Positions 10,418-21,243 of a stretch of DNA of 64,000 nucleotides are shown piece after piece (the first letter of the stretch is position 1; the number at the start of each line of letters is the position of its first letter). The stretch covers positions 117,686 to 181,685 of the forward strand of contig JAUGWO010000048.1 in the NCBI GenBank assembly GCA_049724395.1. Direction: 5' to 3'. The DNA is from Spongospora subterranea f. sp. subterranea. Taxonomy: Eukaryota > Endomyxa: Phytomyxea > Phytomyxea > Plasmodiophorida. Made by a program: the position numbers and the translations under genes. Under the pieces are notes generated by a model. The model was given only the letters and a program-made list of their open reading frames with translations, did not search any database and was not told where the DNA came from.

Positions 10418-11536
10418 ATGAGTTTTGGACTTGACAAGGAGATCGCGGCCAAGATCGCTTCGAAATACGATCCGGCCAAGGAGAAGGAAGCGCAAGAATG
10501 GATCGAACAGGTATCTTTCATTATCTCAACAATCCGCTGCATGGTGATTGTTCGCTTCGTAAGGTGACGGGAGAGAAGCTGTCCGGCGGGCTGCATGAAT
10601 CTTTGCGATCTGGGGTTCGATTATGTCAGTTGTTGAACGTGATCAAGCAGGGCACCGTTCCCAAAATCAACACGCAAAACATGCCGTTTATGCAACGCGA
10701 AAACATCTCGTACTACTTGAACGGGTTCGTGGATTCACATGCGCTGTTGCGATCTATGGTTGACATTAAGGGTTTCGTTGGCATCTTGGGTTAGATGTCG
10801 CACCTTAGGGCTTCGAGATGCCGATTTATTTGACACTCAAGGTTGGTGAAGTCTCCACGATTCATAAAACTTGTGTTGAGTTGATTTGACGTTATTTCAT
10901 CGTGAGGACACTATGGTTTGTTTTTGGTATCAACGGTCGTAATTTCGATCATACTATCGGTAGACACTGGCTGAATTCTGACTCAGATTTGTACGACAAC
11001 AAAAATATCATCCATGTCATTGTGAGTAGATCAAGTGCCCTGCCAAACGGTCTTTGACTTGGGATGATATTCAAGGAAAACATCTATTCGTTGGCGGCAT
11101 TCACTCGCACACTGCCAACGTTCAAAGGGCCACATCTCGGCAACGTGCGAATGGCTCAGAAGAATGAGCGCGTTTTCACAGATCAACAGCTGGCGGAAGC
11201 GAGTGCGATGCCGACCCTTTTGGCCATGGGTGGATTAGAGGTAAGGCGAATATTGTGTGCGACAATATAGAACTCACTGTGAAATTAGGCTAAGAAACGG
11301 GTGTCGAAAGACGCAGGACCAAACGTCATTCTAGATCGCCAGATAATTCAGAACCTGGATGATATCAAACACGAGCAAGCGAAATCTCGTGCCGGTATAT
11401 GGAACACCCGTTCGATCCGATACAAAAGAGGGACACTGAATTCGATGTAGTTGCGAACCAGGGTTGCAAAGGATGCGGCGGCCCTCAGCCTGAAGGAAAA
11501 TTCTGTGGGACATGCGGTGCAAAACGCGAGGCGTAA
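10418..11536 (+). CDS. Calponin/transgelin-family protein with C-terminal zinc ribbon, 230 aa
   Basis: Seven exons: 10418-10510, 10564-10724, 10795-10841, 10987-11021, 11076-11240, 11289-11394 and 11451-11536. All boundaries are GT...AG and phase-consistent. Residues about 22-150 are a type-3 calponin-homology domain: WIEQVTGEKL, SLRSGVRLCQLLN, the ENISYYLNGCRTLGLRDADLFDTQDLYD core made by four exons, and VIENIYSLAAF. GPHLGNVRMAQKNERVFT matches the linker after the CH domain in transgelins. A charged helix follows, and the protein ends in a CxxC...CxxC zinc ribbon (CKGCGG...FCGTCGAKREA). Transgelins bundle actin, so a cytoskeletal role is inferred. The normal calponin-repeat tail is replaced by the ribbon. 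Convergent with SRPRA; stop codons are 121 bp apart. Confidence 0.9.
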
Positions 11537-11656
11537 AGCGCAAAACAGTACAAAATCGACCGCAATGCAATGAATTATTTGTTTGATAATAATGATCTGT
11601 ATATGAACGTGTAACAACAAATAAATAAGCCAAGAGTGAAATAACGGTCAGCATCA

Positions 11657-14035
11657 TTATTTCAGCAATTTCTTGATAACCGATTTAACATTCATTCGCC
11701 TCATGTCGCCGTAGTCTTGTCCCATTCCAACAAACATTATCGGGATCTTAGCAGTATATGTCATACTGATAGCTGCTCCAACCTAAGAAATTATCAACAT
11801 TTACAGTGATACGATTACCTGAAAACCGAAACAAAAAATCTAACCAAACCATTTCGCAGTTTTTTGGAAGAATATAAACAAATCTAGTGATACTTCTAAC
11901 CTTATCGTCAATGGTGTCGAACTTTGTCAAGACGATTCCGTCGATTAATCGAGGATTGGCGTCGGTAGACAAATCGCTTAGCGACAGGTTAAACTTTGTC
12001 AGCTGATCAACGCCATCGTTGCCGACCAACGCCTCACCAACAAAGAGAACAAGATCGGGTCGATTCTGTACAATTAGCTTGGAAAGAGCCCGCATAAGCG
12101 GTTCGTTATCCTGCATTCGACCAGCAGTATCAATCAAGACCACATCATGCTGCTTTCGAAGAGCATTTTCGATGCCATCCATAGCGACCGATGATGGATC
12201 GCGATTGTATCCTAGGTTAAAAGTAAGAACCAACAAGACTGCAACTAAAACAAATGAGTAACTACATCGAAGCACAATATGGAAAACAAGGGCATGCCAA
12301 TGAAATAGCATTACAATATTGAAAAAAAAAACAAAAAAATACGACATGAACGGGAGAATAACAATCGAACGTGTTCCGTTTATGTCATACCAGGGTAAAA
12401 CCTACCTTTTTGAAACAATTCAACACCCAAAGCGTTGGCGTGTGTTTTCAGTTGTTCGACAGCACCAGCACGAAAAGTATCACAGGCAACCATAGAGACA
12501 GAAAGGCCCTTTGAGAGGAAGTAATAGCAAATTTTCGAGAGAGATGTAGACTTCCCAACGCCGTTCACGCCTACAAAAACTACAGAGAACGGACGGTGCT
12601 CAGTTGCCTTTACATGCGCGACGCGACGTAAAATATCGGTATCATGAGATATCGCCAAAATCCTGGTGAGTGTAGCTTCCATGGACGTCCGCACAGCTGA
12701 ACGAATCTGCAGAGATGAAAGATTCTTTCCAACTAGTGTAGCACAAACTGACTCGCAGATGTCATCAGCAATCGACGCAGCCACATTCTTGGCCATGAGA
12801 TTATCCCGCACAGAATTCAAGGCTGGCATGATGTCTTCACGCTCAAGCTCCTTGCCAATTAACCCTAATAAAATTATCAATTGCAAGGTTTTGCTAAAAA
12901 GACACCGGTTTTGGTGGCAGAGGATGGGACGACATCAAACTTGAATGGTACAAAAAACAAAATGACTTATTTGGAACCTTGAAAGTATCCGAAAATGCCA
13001 GATTTTGCTGATTCCTCAATTTCGACATCAGATGTGTCATAACCGGAATCGTCTCCAGCAGGTATCACAACGCGAGCAGCGACGTTAATTTCGCTTTGTC
13101 CTGATTCGTTATTGATTGCCGTATGGTCAAGATCTTTGGCGTCAGAAGCCTTTGACCCAATATTATTCCAGTTCTAACCATCAAAGCAATCAATGCGACA
13201 TCATTTGAAAAAGAAGCAAAGGCAACAAACTAATATAGGACTGTATATCAAACAATTGACTGAGAAAAGACTGACGCGTTTTGTGGTTTTTTTTGTGGGA
13301 GCAGACGATTTCGCAGGTTTGGCGGCGGAAGATTTTGGCTTACCGGTGGACGAGCCACCCCGACCACGTCGTGACCCGGCTCTAACCTTTAATCTTTCTA
13401 ATGCGCCAGTTGCCGATAATACGCCATCGTCTTCCTCTTCATCCTCATCTTTTTCAGAGGAGTTTTGCGTCACCGCATCGGCTGTGATCATTTAGAAACT
13501 AGTATCAGAAAAAAAGTGTTTGGCAACAATCAACCTGAAGAAACAGCAGGGCCGGGCGCTGATTTGGATTGAGGCCTTGATGGGACCACGTTCGCGGGTT
13601 TCATATGTTTATTCGGACCGTTTTCGAATTTGGTCAACATCTTATCATAGACGGGATCAAATGCAATAAACTGCTTTGATTGTGAAGTTCGGAAATTACA
13701 GTTTGTGTACATATCAGTAAACTTTTTTTTCATGGACTCCAGCAGTGCATCGACATAATACAGGTTGGCGATATTTAGATAAACAGCGACAAAAACTAAG
13801 GAAAAAGTTTAGAAAGCAGAAATGACGCAACTCCATTGCAAATACCAAGGTTCTGAGTATTAGCAAGAGTCCACTTGATTGAGAAGTTGCCACGATCAAA
13901 CCGGTCTTGCCCAGCCTGATCGGCCAGCAGAACCTCGTGAATAAATTCGACCAAAACGCCATCACCGTCTGGTGATAACCGCCTTCTCCAGAGCAAAAGC
14001 CCACATGTCGAGAACACACACACCAAGTCAAGCAT
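11657..14035 (-). CDS. SRPRA: Signal recognition particle receptor subunit alpha, 582 aa
   Basis: Seven exons on the minus strand: 14035-13846, 13795-13535, 13481-13276, 13173-12978, 12864-12406, 12211-11901 and 11782-11657. All introns are GT...AG and phase-matched. The N-terminal longin-like SRX domain ([16 protein letters not shown]...[19 protein letters not shown]) binds the beta subunit. A charged linker with a run of acidic residues follows ([10 protein letters not shown]), then the four-helix N domain and the SRP-type GTPase. GTPase motifs are GVNGVGKST (P-loop), [28 protein letters not shown] and the closing [10 protein letters not shown]. It docks SRP-ribosome complexes at the ER membrane. 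Length is close to the human protein (638 aa), with a shorter linker. Confidence 0.95.
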
Positions 14036-14248
14036 CTGTGGGTCTATCCAACAGAACAGCAACAACCACAATCAGCGAAATATTCCAATGAACAGGAAAC
14101 CAGGTGAGCGAACTGCTGATAGACCCCACTGGTGGTGTGTACAGTGTATCCTTACAAACAGCGCATAAAAACAAACCTGACTTGACAATGGATTATTGCG
14201 CGACAGTACGGGTTGCATCGCACCCCAGTGGTACACTGTACAGTGTAC

Positions 14249-14903
14249 ATGCAGTACAGTCAAACGTGGCCATCAGACTTGGGTGCGCAACAGCATCGAA
14301 TTATCCTGGATTTTATCGAATACTTTCAACATGAGTCGTGTCCTATCCAACATCGCTCAGAAGAACTTCTCGTAGAGCTGACTTCATGCATCTTTTCTGG
14401 CAACACGGATTTGCGGCTTACAACAGCTCCTGACGTCGATAAGTTGAGCGAAGTTCGGAACGTTTCGGCGGATCCAGTTCAGTGCGCAATTGAATTTGTT
14501 TGTGATTTCACAATCTGAGTCGCTAATTGTTCTGGGGGTTATGTGATTAGGATTTGACTGTTAAGTGAGGTCAGAGACCCAGCTTGAAAAATCAACCAAG
14601 CGTATTTGTAGATCTCACTGCAGTTTTTGTTCGAGAACGGGACGTTTATCTGGCACTGTTAAAAGAACGGAAAGAGATCCACGGTGATGATGTAAATTCG
14701 GTATCTTTGAGAGCTGTTTAGATCTGAGCAAGCTGAAAGCATTTGGAAAGTATCTACTCAAGATACCCATTAATGCGATTACGGATACCGATTTAGACAA
14801 CGATCTAAAAGGTCTCCAGGAACAGCCCTTTCAGATGGCCGTTTCTTCTCAGTTCTCGCCCCATCGTGGAAATCCTCCACCGGCAGTTCCGGTTGCTGAT
14901 TGA
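14249..14903 (+). CDS. Unassigned protein, 164 aa, three exons
   Basis: Exons 14249-14501, 14624-14683 and 14722-14903 join in phase 1 at both introns (GTGATT...CTGCAG; GTGATG...TTTAG). The product is soluble and mixed-charge with no membrane segment. A helical acidic N-terminus contains RSEELLVELTSCIF, the middle exon reads FVRERDVYLALLKERKEIH, and a C-terminal exon reads KAFGKYLLKIPINAIT.... I do not recognise the family. The 3' exon overlaps a minus-strand coding-like frame (14779-15000), and the second intron/third exon region has a diverged inverted copy at about 15810-15920. Confidence 0.4.
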
Positions 14904-15620
14904 CGGCTGCCGAGATGGAGTCGAGCGAAGAGCCGCAAACCGCTGCTGGCGACGTATACCCGCCACGATATGGGTGGTGTGTGAGATCCAGATAGGCCAA
15001 TTGTCAATCAGTTGCCAAGTTCTTGGTAGTCGCCTAACTTGCATTTTTAATGGCGGGTTTAGCGACTTAGTTAGCGCAGGTCCATAATCACTTATCTCTT
15101 GCAAAACATGCGTCGTGAAATCGTGGTCTTGCAAGAGCCATCGTCCAACTCGAACGGTTGACTTTCCTCAATTCTGTGTCAGGACTCGGATAATGTCGCA
15201 GTAATCTGATGTTGCTATCAGGCGTTTGGTTTGCCCTTGGCGGTTGTTCAACGGTTTTCAAACGCGGTTTTACCTTCAGCGGGAGTACAAGTCCCCTCCA
15301 CAAAAAATACATCCACCATCAGGTGGTTTTCCCATACCTTTCCATAGTTGCGGCATGGAATGCTCGTCCCATTTTGAATTTGTTGGTAGCGGGTGCTTGG
15401 TGTTGTGTCTTATCAGCGGGTGATTGGTGTTGTGTCTTATCAGCGGGGGATTGGTGTTGTGTCTTATCAGCGGGTGATTGGTGTTGTGTCTTATCAGCGG
15501 GTGATTGGTGTTGTGTCTTATCAGCGGGTGATTGGTGCTGTGTCTTATCAGCGGGGGATTGTTGAACTTCTTTCAGTTTTCTGTTTTGGACTTGCGTGAT
15601 AGTAACTCAACAGTTTTGCT
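14779..15620 (-). CDS. Unassigned minus-strand gene with a 9-residue tandem repeat
   Basis: A partial model. A minus-strand exon (about 15610-15336) reads KLKEVQQ followed by tandem SPADKTQHQ units and ends at a GTATGG donor. It splices in phase to 15298-15088, a Pro/Arg-rich frame. A third coding-like frame (about 15000-14779, ...YLDLTHHPYRGGYTSPAAV...) may be the last exon. Start codon and final junction are not resolved. No domain recognised; the product would be hydrophilic and probably disordered. Only this strand gives a polar, plausible reading of the repeat: the plus strand gives cysteine/tryptophan-rich peptides. Confidence 0.35.
15397..15558. repeat. 27-bp minisatellite, six units
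   Basis: The unit TTGGTGTTGTGTCTTATCAG plus CGGGTGA is repeated six times with only a few substitutions. The length is a multiple of three, so units stay in frame on both strands. Confidence 0.95.
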
Positions 15621-15639
15621 TGATCGGTTTCTGCTGATT

Positions 15640-16560
15640 GTTCATCTCATCGAGTGTTGGACCATGTCGTGAAAAGTCGCGGGTGGGACTCCCGCTCGAA
15701 ATACTTGATCTTTCTCTTGATCCCTTTCCTTCCTTGATATATATAATGAAGGCTTTCATCGTGAATGGAGTCGTCGAATTTTGCGAAGTAAGCCAGGATT
15801 ATGGGTTTCTTGAGTATATTCCAATTGCTTTTTGAGCTTGCTGAAATGGAAACAGCTTCTGAGGGGTACAGCGTTCACATCGTCACCGTAGATCTCTTTT
15901 CTTTATCAATGAGAGGTAAACTTCCCGTTTTCAACGAACACCAATGATTTGGAATCAAACTGTTTCATGACCGGTGGCTCTAGCGGGGAAAAGATCGGTG
16001 CACGTCCTGATGTAATCTCTTGGTTAATAGTTGGTTCCAAGTCATCTGGCCCTGGCATGCTTGTCAAACGTCGTGTTTGTGTCGAGGTTTGCGACGGTTA
16101 TCGTCCCTTGGTCGGTTCAGTTAGCCCGCCTGTTGCCGGCCAGGTGGTTTTTCTAGAAAACGTTTTTATGCAGGGTCCACAGGAGTTGATTGACGCTAGG
16201 AACCTGAAGCGCTGTTTATTTGGATCGATAAAAATTGTATAAGACACGATCGCGATTGGTTTGGAATAGTTAAAGCGATGGTTGGGGCGGAACATTTCTG
16301 TACGATTTTCTACATTGGAATCACATTAGGTAATCCAATGCTACTTCTCAAGTTTCATCTATCGCAGCTTGAGCAGATGTTAAAACAGCCACAAATCTAA
16401 AACATCTCACTACCACACGTAAACTCATCAAATAGGTCACTGCGCTATCTCGATTTCAAACAATCAACAAAACTGGTAATATTGCGTGAACAGGTTGGCG
16501 ATTTTGCGCCACCTGATCGTCACGGCCACACTTTCCTGATTCCTCAATCAGACTGACGTG
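15640..16560. other. No clear gene; contains a diverged inverted copy of 14.66-14.77 kb
   Basis: Minus-strand sequence about 15920-15810 aligns with plus-strand 14660-14770 (shared RKEI(H/Y)GDDVN block followed by similar non-coding sequence). Open frames on both strands (15949-16242 plus, 16295-16098 minus) are not recognised. Confidence 0.35.
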
Positions 16561-16575
16561 GCCTGCTGGATTCTC

Positions 16576-17411
16576 ATGGAGTCGACATCGTCGCAGCCAG
16601 GAGGAACCACCGTTCATGGATTCGATCGATTTCTTCATCTCTGGACGGCGGCGCACGAGGTCGCTCTCGCTTGTCCTAATCTGGCTCGTCTTTATATGTC
16701 GGTTCGCGTTATGGCGTTCACGATGAACACCAATGCTGATTTCTTTCTATAGGAACCGTGCTCGCGATTCTTCCATAGTCTCTGATATTCGTATGTTCAA
16801 GATAATTGACGTTTACTAGTTCATAGCAATTTATTTTTTCATCAGATATATCCGATCAGTTTAGGACTCGGTTTTGCTTTAAATGCGGGTCATTCTTCGT
16901 ACCGGGTGAAACGTGCTCGATTCGCTTATCGAAGTCTGAGAAACCATTGCCACTTGTTGCTAAGCGCAAAAGGTCGCGAACCAGATTCCAGAACCATATC
17001 ACGTACACCTGCCATGATTGCGGTTTTACAAATCGTTTGTCGGGATCATCACGCGATCACCTCCATGAATTGCAAGAACGGATACGGAAAGACAATGCGA
17101 ATTTGCGAGAGAAGAAGGCGTTGTTGACGAAACAGGCACGCGTAGCCAGTGTGAACCCGTCGGCGATCAAACCCGTTGTCAACTCGTTGTTCTTCTCGTT
17201 TCAATGCGAGGAGGCGACGGTTGGTGCTCGTAAGCGCGCTTTGATCACAAGGCGGACTGAACCGCCTGCAGTACCAGCACAATCATCAGTTGTGTCGGCA
17301 CCTCCCGCGAATAAGGTTTTACCGTCCAAACCCCAGAGCAGAGGCGATCAATCACCGCCCCCCTCTAATCTAACAATGTATCAATTACTGGATAAATATA
17401 GGAAGCAATAA
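16576..17411 (+). CDS. RPP21: RNase P/MRP protein subunit Rpp21/SNM1/Rpr2 family, 241 aa
   Basis: Exons 16576-16697, 16753-16790 and 16846-17411 join in phases 2 and 1. The N-terminal helical part (FLHLWTAAHEVALACPNLARLYMNRARDSSI) matches the Rpr2 helix pair that contacts Rpp29/Pop4. The zinc ribbon follows: RFCFKCGSFFVPGETCSIRL supplies one CxxC plus a Cys, and TYTCHDCGFTNRLSG the second CxxC. A basic and then low-complexity Pro/Ser tail (about 100 residues) extends beyond the usual core and ends YQLLDKYRKQ. It is a protein subunit of the ribonucleoprotein that trims 5' leaders of pre-tRNA. The next gene's frame opens 6 nt downstream. Confidence 0.85.
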
Positions 17412-17417
17412 CCCTCA

Positions 17418-18278
17418 ATGTCAGCCATGCTTCAACGGGTTCGGGTCATTGAACATCATCAACCCGACCTTGGAGAACATCAGATTGATCCACTCCCATT
17501 TGTCATTTGGCTTTCCAAATCGTTTGCTATAATGGATAACAGGTCCATGCCACCGTTATCGTATCGATTAATTCACCTAATCGTCTTGGGAGAAGCTGTG
17601 CGTTCATCATATGGCGTGCCAACTTGGCTGAAAAACCTCGAGCTAAGTGCTGGCCAACAGCGTGATATTGTGGAATTGAAACGACCGCCAATGAAACCAA
17701 CAGAAACGAGAGGAACTACCCAACTAACAGCCGATGTGTTCGACGAGATTGAATGGATCAAATCTGCTTTTCCCGATGGGTTTACAGAAATTCATCAATC
17801 GAGTCAGTCTTCTGAAATCAACTCCTATTGTTTCGAAGTGATTGTTGCGCCAGCTGGGCGCACAATGCAGCAAAACCGCCAGCGAAACTTCCTCGGCAAG
17901 GTTCGCGCTGCTGTCGACAAACAATATCGGGAGAAAGGCGAACTCGAGCTGATCTTACGTGTTGACGTACCAAAAGGATATCCCGCTCAAGCCGCTCCGA
18001 AATTGAAAATTATTGGCTGGAACGGCGCATCGCGACCAGAGATCACCCGTTTGGAACGGCAGATCCGCAGGATAGCGCATCGTGGAAAAGTCAAAGGGAA
18101 ACCGTCATTGCGACGATTGTGCAAACGATCCTTGGAATTTCTGATGAATCCCGACGACGAGTTGCGCAACCGAAAGATATCCATTTGGCTAATCGCTGCC
18201 GCTGTGCTGGTTATTCTTGCCCTCTTCAAGTATGTGCAATTACGAATGACGCGGACGACAACCGTCGTCTATAGATAA
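17418..18278 (+). CDS. RWD-domain protein with C-terminal membrane anchor
   Basis: The open frame runs 17418-18278 (286 aa), but the RWD domain begins only after the in-frame ATG at 17691, which I favour as the start (195 aa). The domain opens with DEIEWIKSAFPDGFTEI (RWD consensus E.EAL.SIYPD.F) and continues FEVIVAP...LRVDVPKGYPAQAAPKLKI, with the characteristic YP..P block. After a basic region (RRIAHRGKVKGKPSLRRLCKRSLEFLM) a single hydrophobic helix (ISIWLIAAAVLVILALF) sits 16 residues from the end, giving a tail-anchored topology. RWD domains mediate protein binding (GCN2, RWDD, E2-like fold). A membrane-tethered version is unusual; its partner is unknown. Confidence 0.65.
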   Translation: MSAMLQRVRVIEHHQPDLGEHQIDPLPFVIWLSKSFAIMDNRSMPPLSYRLIHLIVLGEAVRSSYGVPTWLKNLELSAGQQRDIVELKRPPMKPTETRGTTQLTADVFDEIEWIKSAFPDGFTEIHQSSQSSEINSYCFEVIVAPAGRTMQQNRQRNFLGKVRAAVDKQYREKGELELILRVDVPKGYPAQAAPKLKIIGWNGASRPEITRLERQIRRIAHRGKVKGKPSLRRLCKRSLEFLMNPDDELRNRKISIWLIAAAVLVILALFKYVQLRMTRTTTVVYR

Positions 18279-19209
18279 TATAATAGTTATAACACCTATT
18301 CTGGTAATTTCGTGGGTTTGATTCGACATTCTACCAGGTTGTGGCGTTTTCAAAAATTCTCTGACGCAACATCGAGACCAACCGCACAGAGTTGTGAATC
18401 GGCATCTTCCGGGATTCATTTGCTACAATATGAGGAGTTTGTTTGGAAGGCGTTGATGTGAGGTCCGACACAGTTTATCACATTTGATATGATGCGTTTA
18501 ACTGGGAATTGAAAACCGGGTTTGTGAAACCTCTTAAAATCTGAGAGCGTCAGAATCTCGAAAAACGAATCCAAACACAAAAGATAGACAGGCTTCGATT
18601 TGCGAAACGGGGAGGTATAATGTGAATTGGTGTCCACATCAGACAATGTGAAATCCCAAGTCTGAATTCAGTGTTTGGCATCTGAGTTATTTTTTTTTCT
18701 TCTTTTGAATTTCAGCGAAGCCAGAGGACATCTCGTGCTTTATGATTGCGACCGCAACACGATCCTCACGATTTCGATTTTCGACTAGACAAACATTGCT
18801 TTGTGTTCTAGCTGGACGTCGAAAGCACAGAAGGTCGTGGACCTTGTAACTTGATTCTATGCGACAAAAGCGTTGCAAGAGTTTGTCGCATCTTATATCC
18901 GGTCTACTCCTATATTTTTACCCTAGGAGCGGTGGAGTTGACGCAAATTAATTGGTGATTTTGCAAATTAAAACTTCTGTGGCGCTTTTAGGAACGTATT
19001 TTGCAAAATTGGTACTAAAAACGTTGCAAAAACCAATTTTGAGCTTTGACCTAAATATTCCGGCGGCAAATTGAAAATTCCCCTTTGGAATACGGGGTCA
19101 AGTTCTTCTTCGATGCATCATAAAGACCCGTTTGCAGCGATGACGCTCCCACCGACATTGCCGTTTTGAAGGTTGGATGGTATGCAATACACTATTTGTG
19201 TAGGGAGCC
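18279..19209. other. No firm gene; possible small exons
   Basis: A plus-strand frame near 18400-18460 (HLLQYEEFVWKALM) and one at 18715-18789 after a good polypyrimidine acceptor (ending ISIFD stop) could be exons of one small gene. The minus strand has a 63-codon frame (18878-18687) ending in poly-Lys. None is supported by a family match. Confidence 0.2.
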
Positions 19210-19930
19210 ATGTCGGACCTCAATGATCACTACATGCAAGTAGTGCTGCAACTTTCCCCCAACGAGCGCCGGTTTTTGGAGTTCTTCCGAACAACTCGTG
19301 CGACGTTCTTTGCATTGAGAAGTGCGATCGTGGTAAGGGGAGGATTATTACCTTCCCGTGGTGTCAGCACGGAAGAGCAATTGGCTATTTTCTTGTATAT
19401 CGTTGACCATAATGCATCCAACCGAAGTGCCTCAGAACGGTTTCAACACTCGGGAGAAGCGATTAGCAGATATAAAACTTTGCAGTATACAATGTCATGA
19501 CAATACTGACTCGCTGTTAAGATACTTCAACGCTCTAGTGAACATGGCTGGCGATTACATCACCTTGCCATCTGGCGTAACCCCACCAGAAGTGATTACA
19601 AACAGGAAAGTCTTCCAGTATGATTGTATCGGTGCTTTTGGACGTTGGACGGAACACATATTCCAGCAAATCCACCGCGAGAACAGGCTGTGCCGTTCCG
19701 GAACCGAAAAGGCTTTTACAGCCAGAACGATCTCGCGGCAAGCTTCTTTGATATGACAGATGGTGCTGTTTTCGGGAATGCCAGATCGAGATCTTTCGTT
19801 ATCCCACATGGCAAATACTACCTTGACGACGCCGGTTATGGGCTATCCAAAGGTTGTCTGACACCTTTTCGTGGCGTACGATATCATCTCAAAGAATGGG
19901 ACAAGGAAACGAAAAGTATCATATTATTAT
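19210..19930 (+). mobile_element. Decayed PIF/Harbinger (HARBI1-type) transposase
   Basis: The first frame (19210-19500) has the HARBI1 N-terminal block VSTEEQLAIFLYIVDHNASNR..SERFQHSGE. A shifted frame (19358-19756) continues with the inter-domain region. A third (19624-20073) holds LDGTHIPANPP (first catalytic Asp), YYLDDAGYGLSKGCLTPFRGVRYHLKEW (second Asp and the conserved TP(Y/F)RGVRYHL motif). The region with the catalytic Glu is not recognisable. Three frame changes and loss of the 3' part make it inactive. TIRs not found. Confidence 0.8.
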
Positions 19931-20176
19931 CTGCAATGAGCCTGATCGAACTCACTTTCGTCCTGACTGCAACCGTGGCTGTTGATATGGTAGGTGCCTT
20001 GTTGAGTCGCTTCGTGCTGCCAACGTCTTGTTGTCGGCACGATTCGTACAAACTTAGCACTTCGTTGCAATGAATGACACATTCTATGCAAGCGTGAGGA
20101 TGTCTAAAATGCTCAGGGCCGCGTTCACCCACAGCAATCCTGTCGAATGGCGGTCAACGCCCGACCCATTCTTTGG

Positions 20177-21243
20177 TCACTGCGTCCACACACCGACAAT
20201 GTATTCGGAAACGGTGTGAAGGGTCTCCATCTTCCACCCTCCTTTAAAGCTTAGGTGGTGAACTTCTACATCTGAACCTGACTGTGCCACATCTGATGTT
20301 GCTCCACGCCGGATGGAATGCAACGCGTAATTCTGTTGCAAAGAATCAAACCCTCGCTGGGTCTGCATCAAGTAGTCAGTTCAGTGAAGAAGATTACAGG
20401 TTTCAAAAATGTATTTTACCACATCAAGATCAGGAATCAGGGTGATGATCTCGCCCAGCGAGTGGAACCAACAGCCCTTCCATCTGAGATTCTCGAAATA
20501 GATATTGATTTTTGTTCCTTTCCTGTTTTTAAGTCGAGACACGTTTTCCGAAACTGATCGGGTAGCTTCTTTCCATTTACTACCTGACTTTGATGAAGCA
20601 AGCACGCTTCTCCAGCGCGCCCAAGGATTTGCCATTGATTATCGAATAAAAAACCATTAGAAATCGATATCAATCAAATTGTGTGATTATCAAGCAGTAT
20701 ACCGATCATTGGCACTTTTGACAAAGTCGTTATCCGCAAAGAACAGAGCCCGTGCGCAATCATATTGATCATCATTTGTAGTTTAAAGGCACGATCGATA
20801 ATTGGCCGGTTTTCCGAACGACATTGTTGCGCAAATTTCTTTGCTACAGTACGTTCTTCCTCAAAGGTCTGAACCAATCCTTCTCTTCCACCTCTGTGAC
20901 AATGCAAAGGAAATGTTCCTGTACTTGTCGATCAGTCCATTATTTGATGCAAAATATAAGCATGCGCGCATTGGATTTTGTTGATCGAGGAAAGTTGAAA
21001 CAAATACGTCCAATAAAAGATTGGTTGACTATCTCTGATGCACAGAGTGTCCCAACTGGTCGCAAGCACAGACGTTTCTAAAGCCAGAAACTTTCTGAGA
21101 TGACGAATTGCAGTTTGAAGTTTTTTGCCTTCTTCTTTTCCCAACGGTCTGTTAGCTGCCATCCTGAAGAACGTTAAGACATGATCATATGGTGTGACAT
21201 CGCACTGCTCTTGATCGCTAGACATGGCTAATCTTGCAGACAA
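20177..21243 (-). mobile_element. Tyrosine-recombinase transposon remnant (Crypton/DIRS/Ngaro type)
   Basis: Successive minus-strand frames carry parts of a phage-integrase-fold recombinase. An N-terminal helical region (21243-20932) comes first, then FEEERTVAKKFAQQC...RPIIDRAFKLQMMINMIAHGL (20907-20674). A box-I-like arginine motif follows (QILGRAGEACLLHQSQVV, about 20640-20560), and the C-terminal box HSIRRGATSDVAQ...GGWK...SEY (20371-20177) with H-x-x-R, W and a terminal Tyr as in the active site. Frames change at least four times, so it is not functional. This class includes Crypton and DIRS-like elements; no reverse transcriptase is visible here. Confidence 0.6.

Noticed and set aside
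11748-12347. 199-codon ORF as a stand-alone GTPase
   Set aside because: It is exon 6 of SRP receptor alpha read into its introns; flanking exons complete the protein.
16947-17411. Treating the 154-codon ORF as a complete gene
   Set aside because: It lacks the first CxxC and helices of Rpp21, which are supplied by upstream exons with matching phase.
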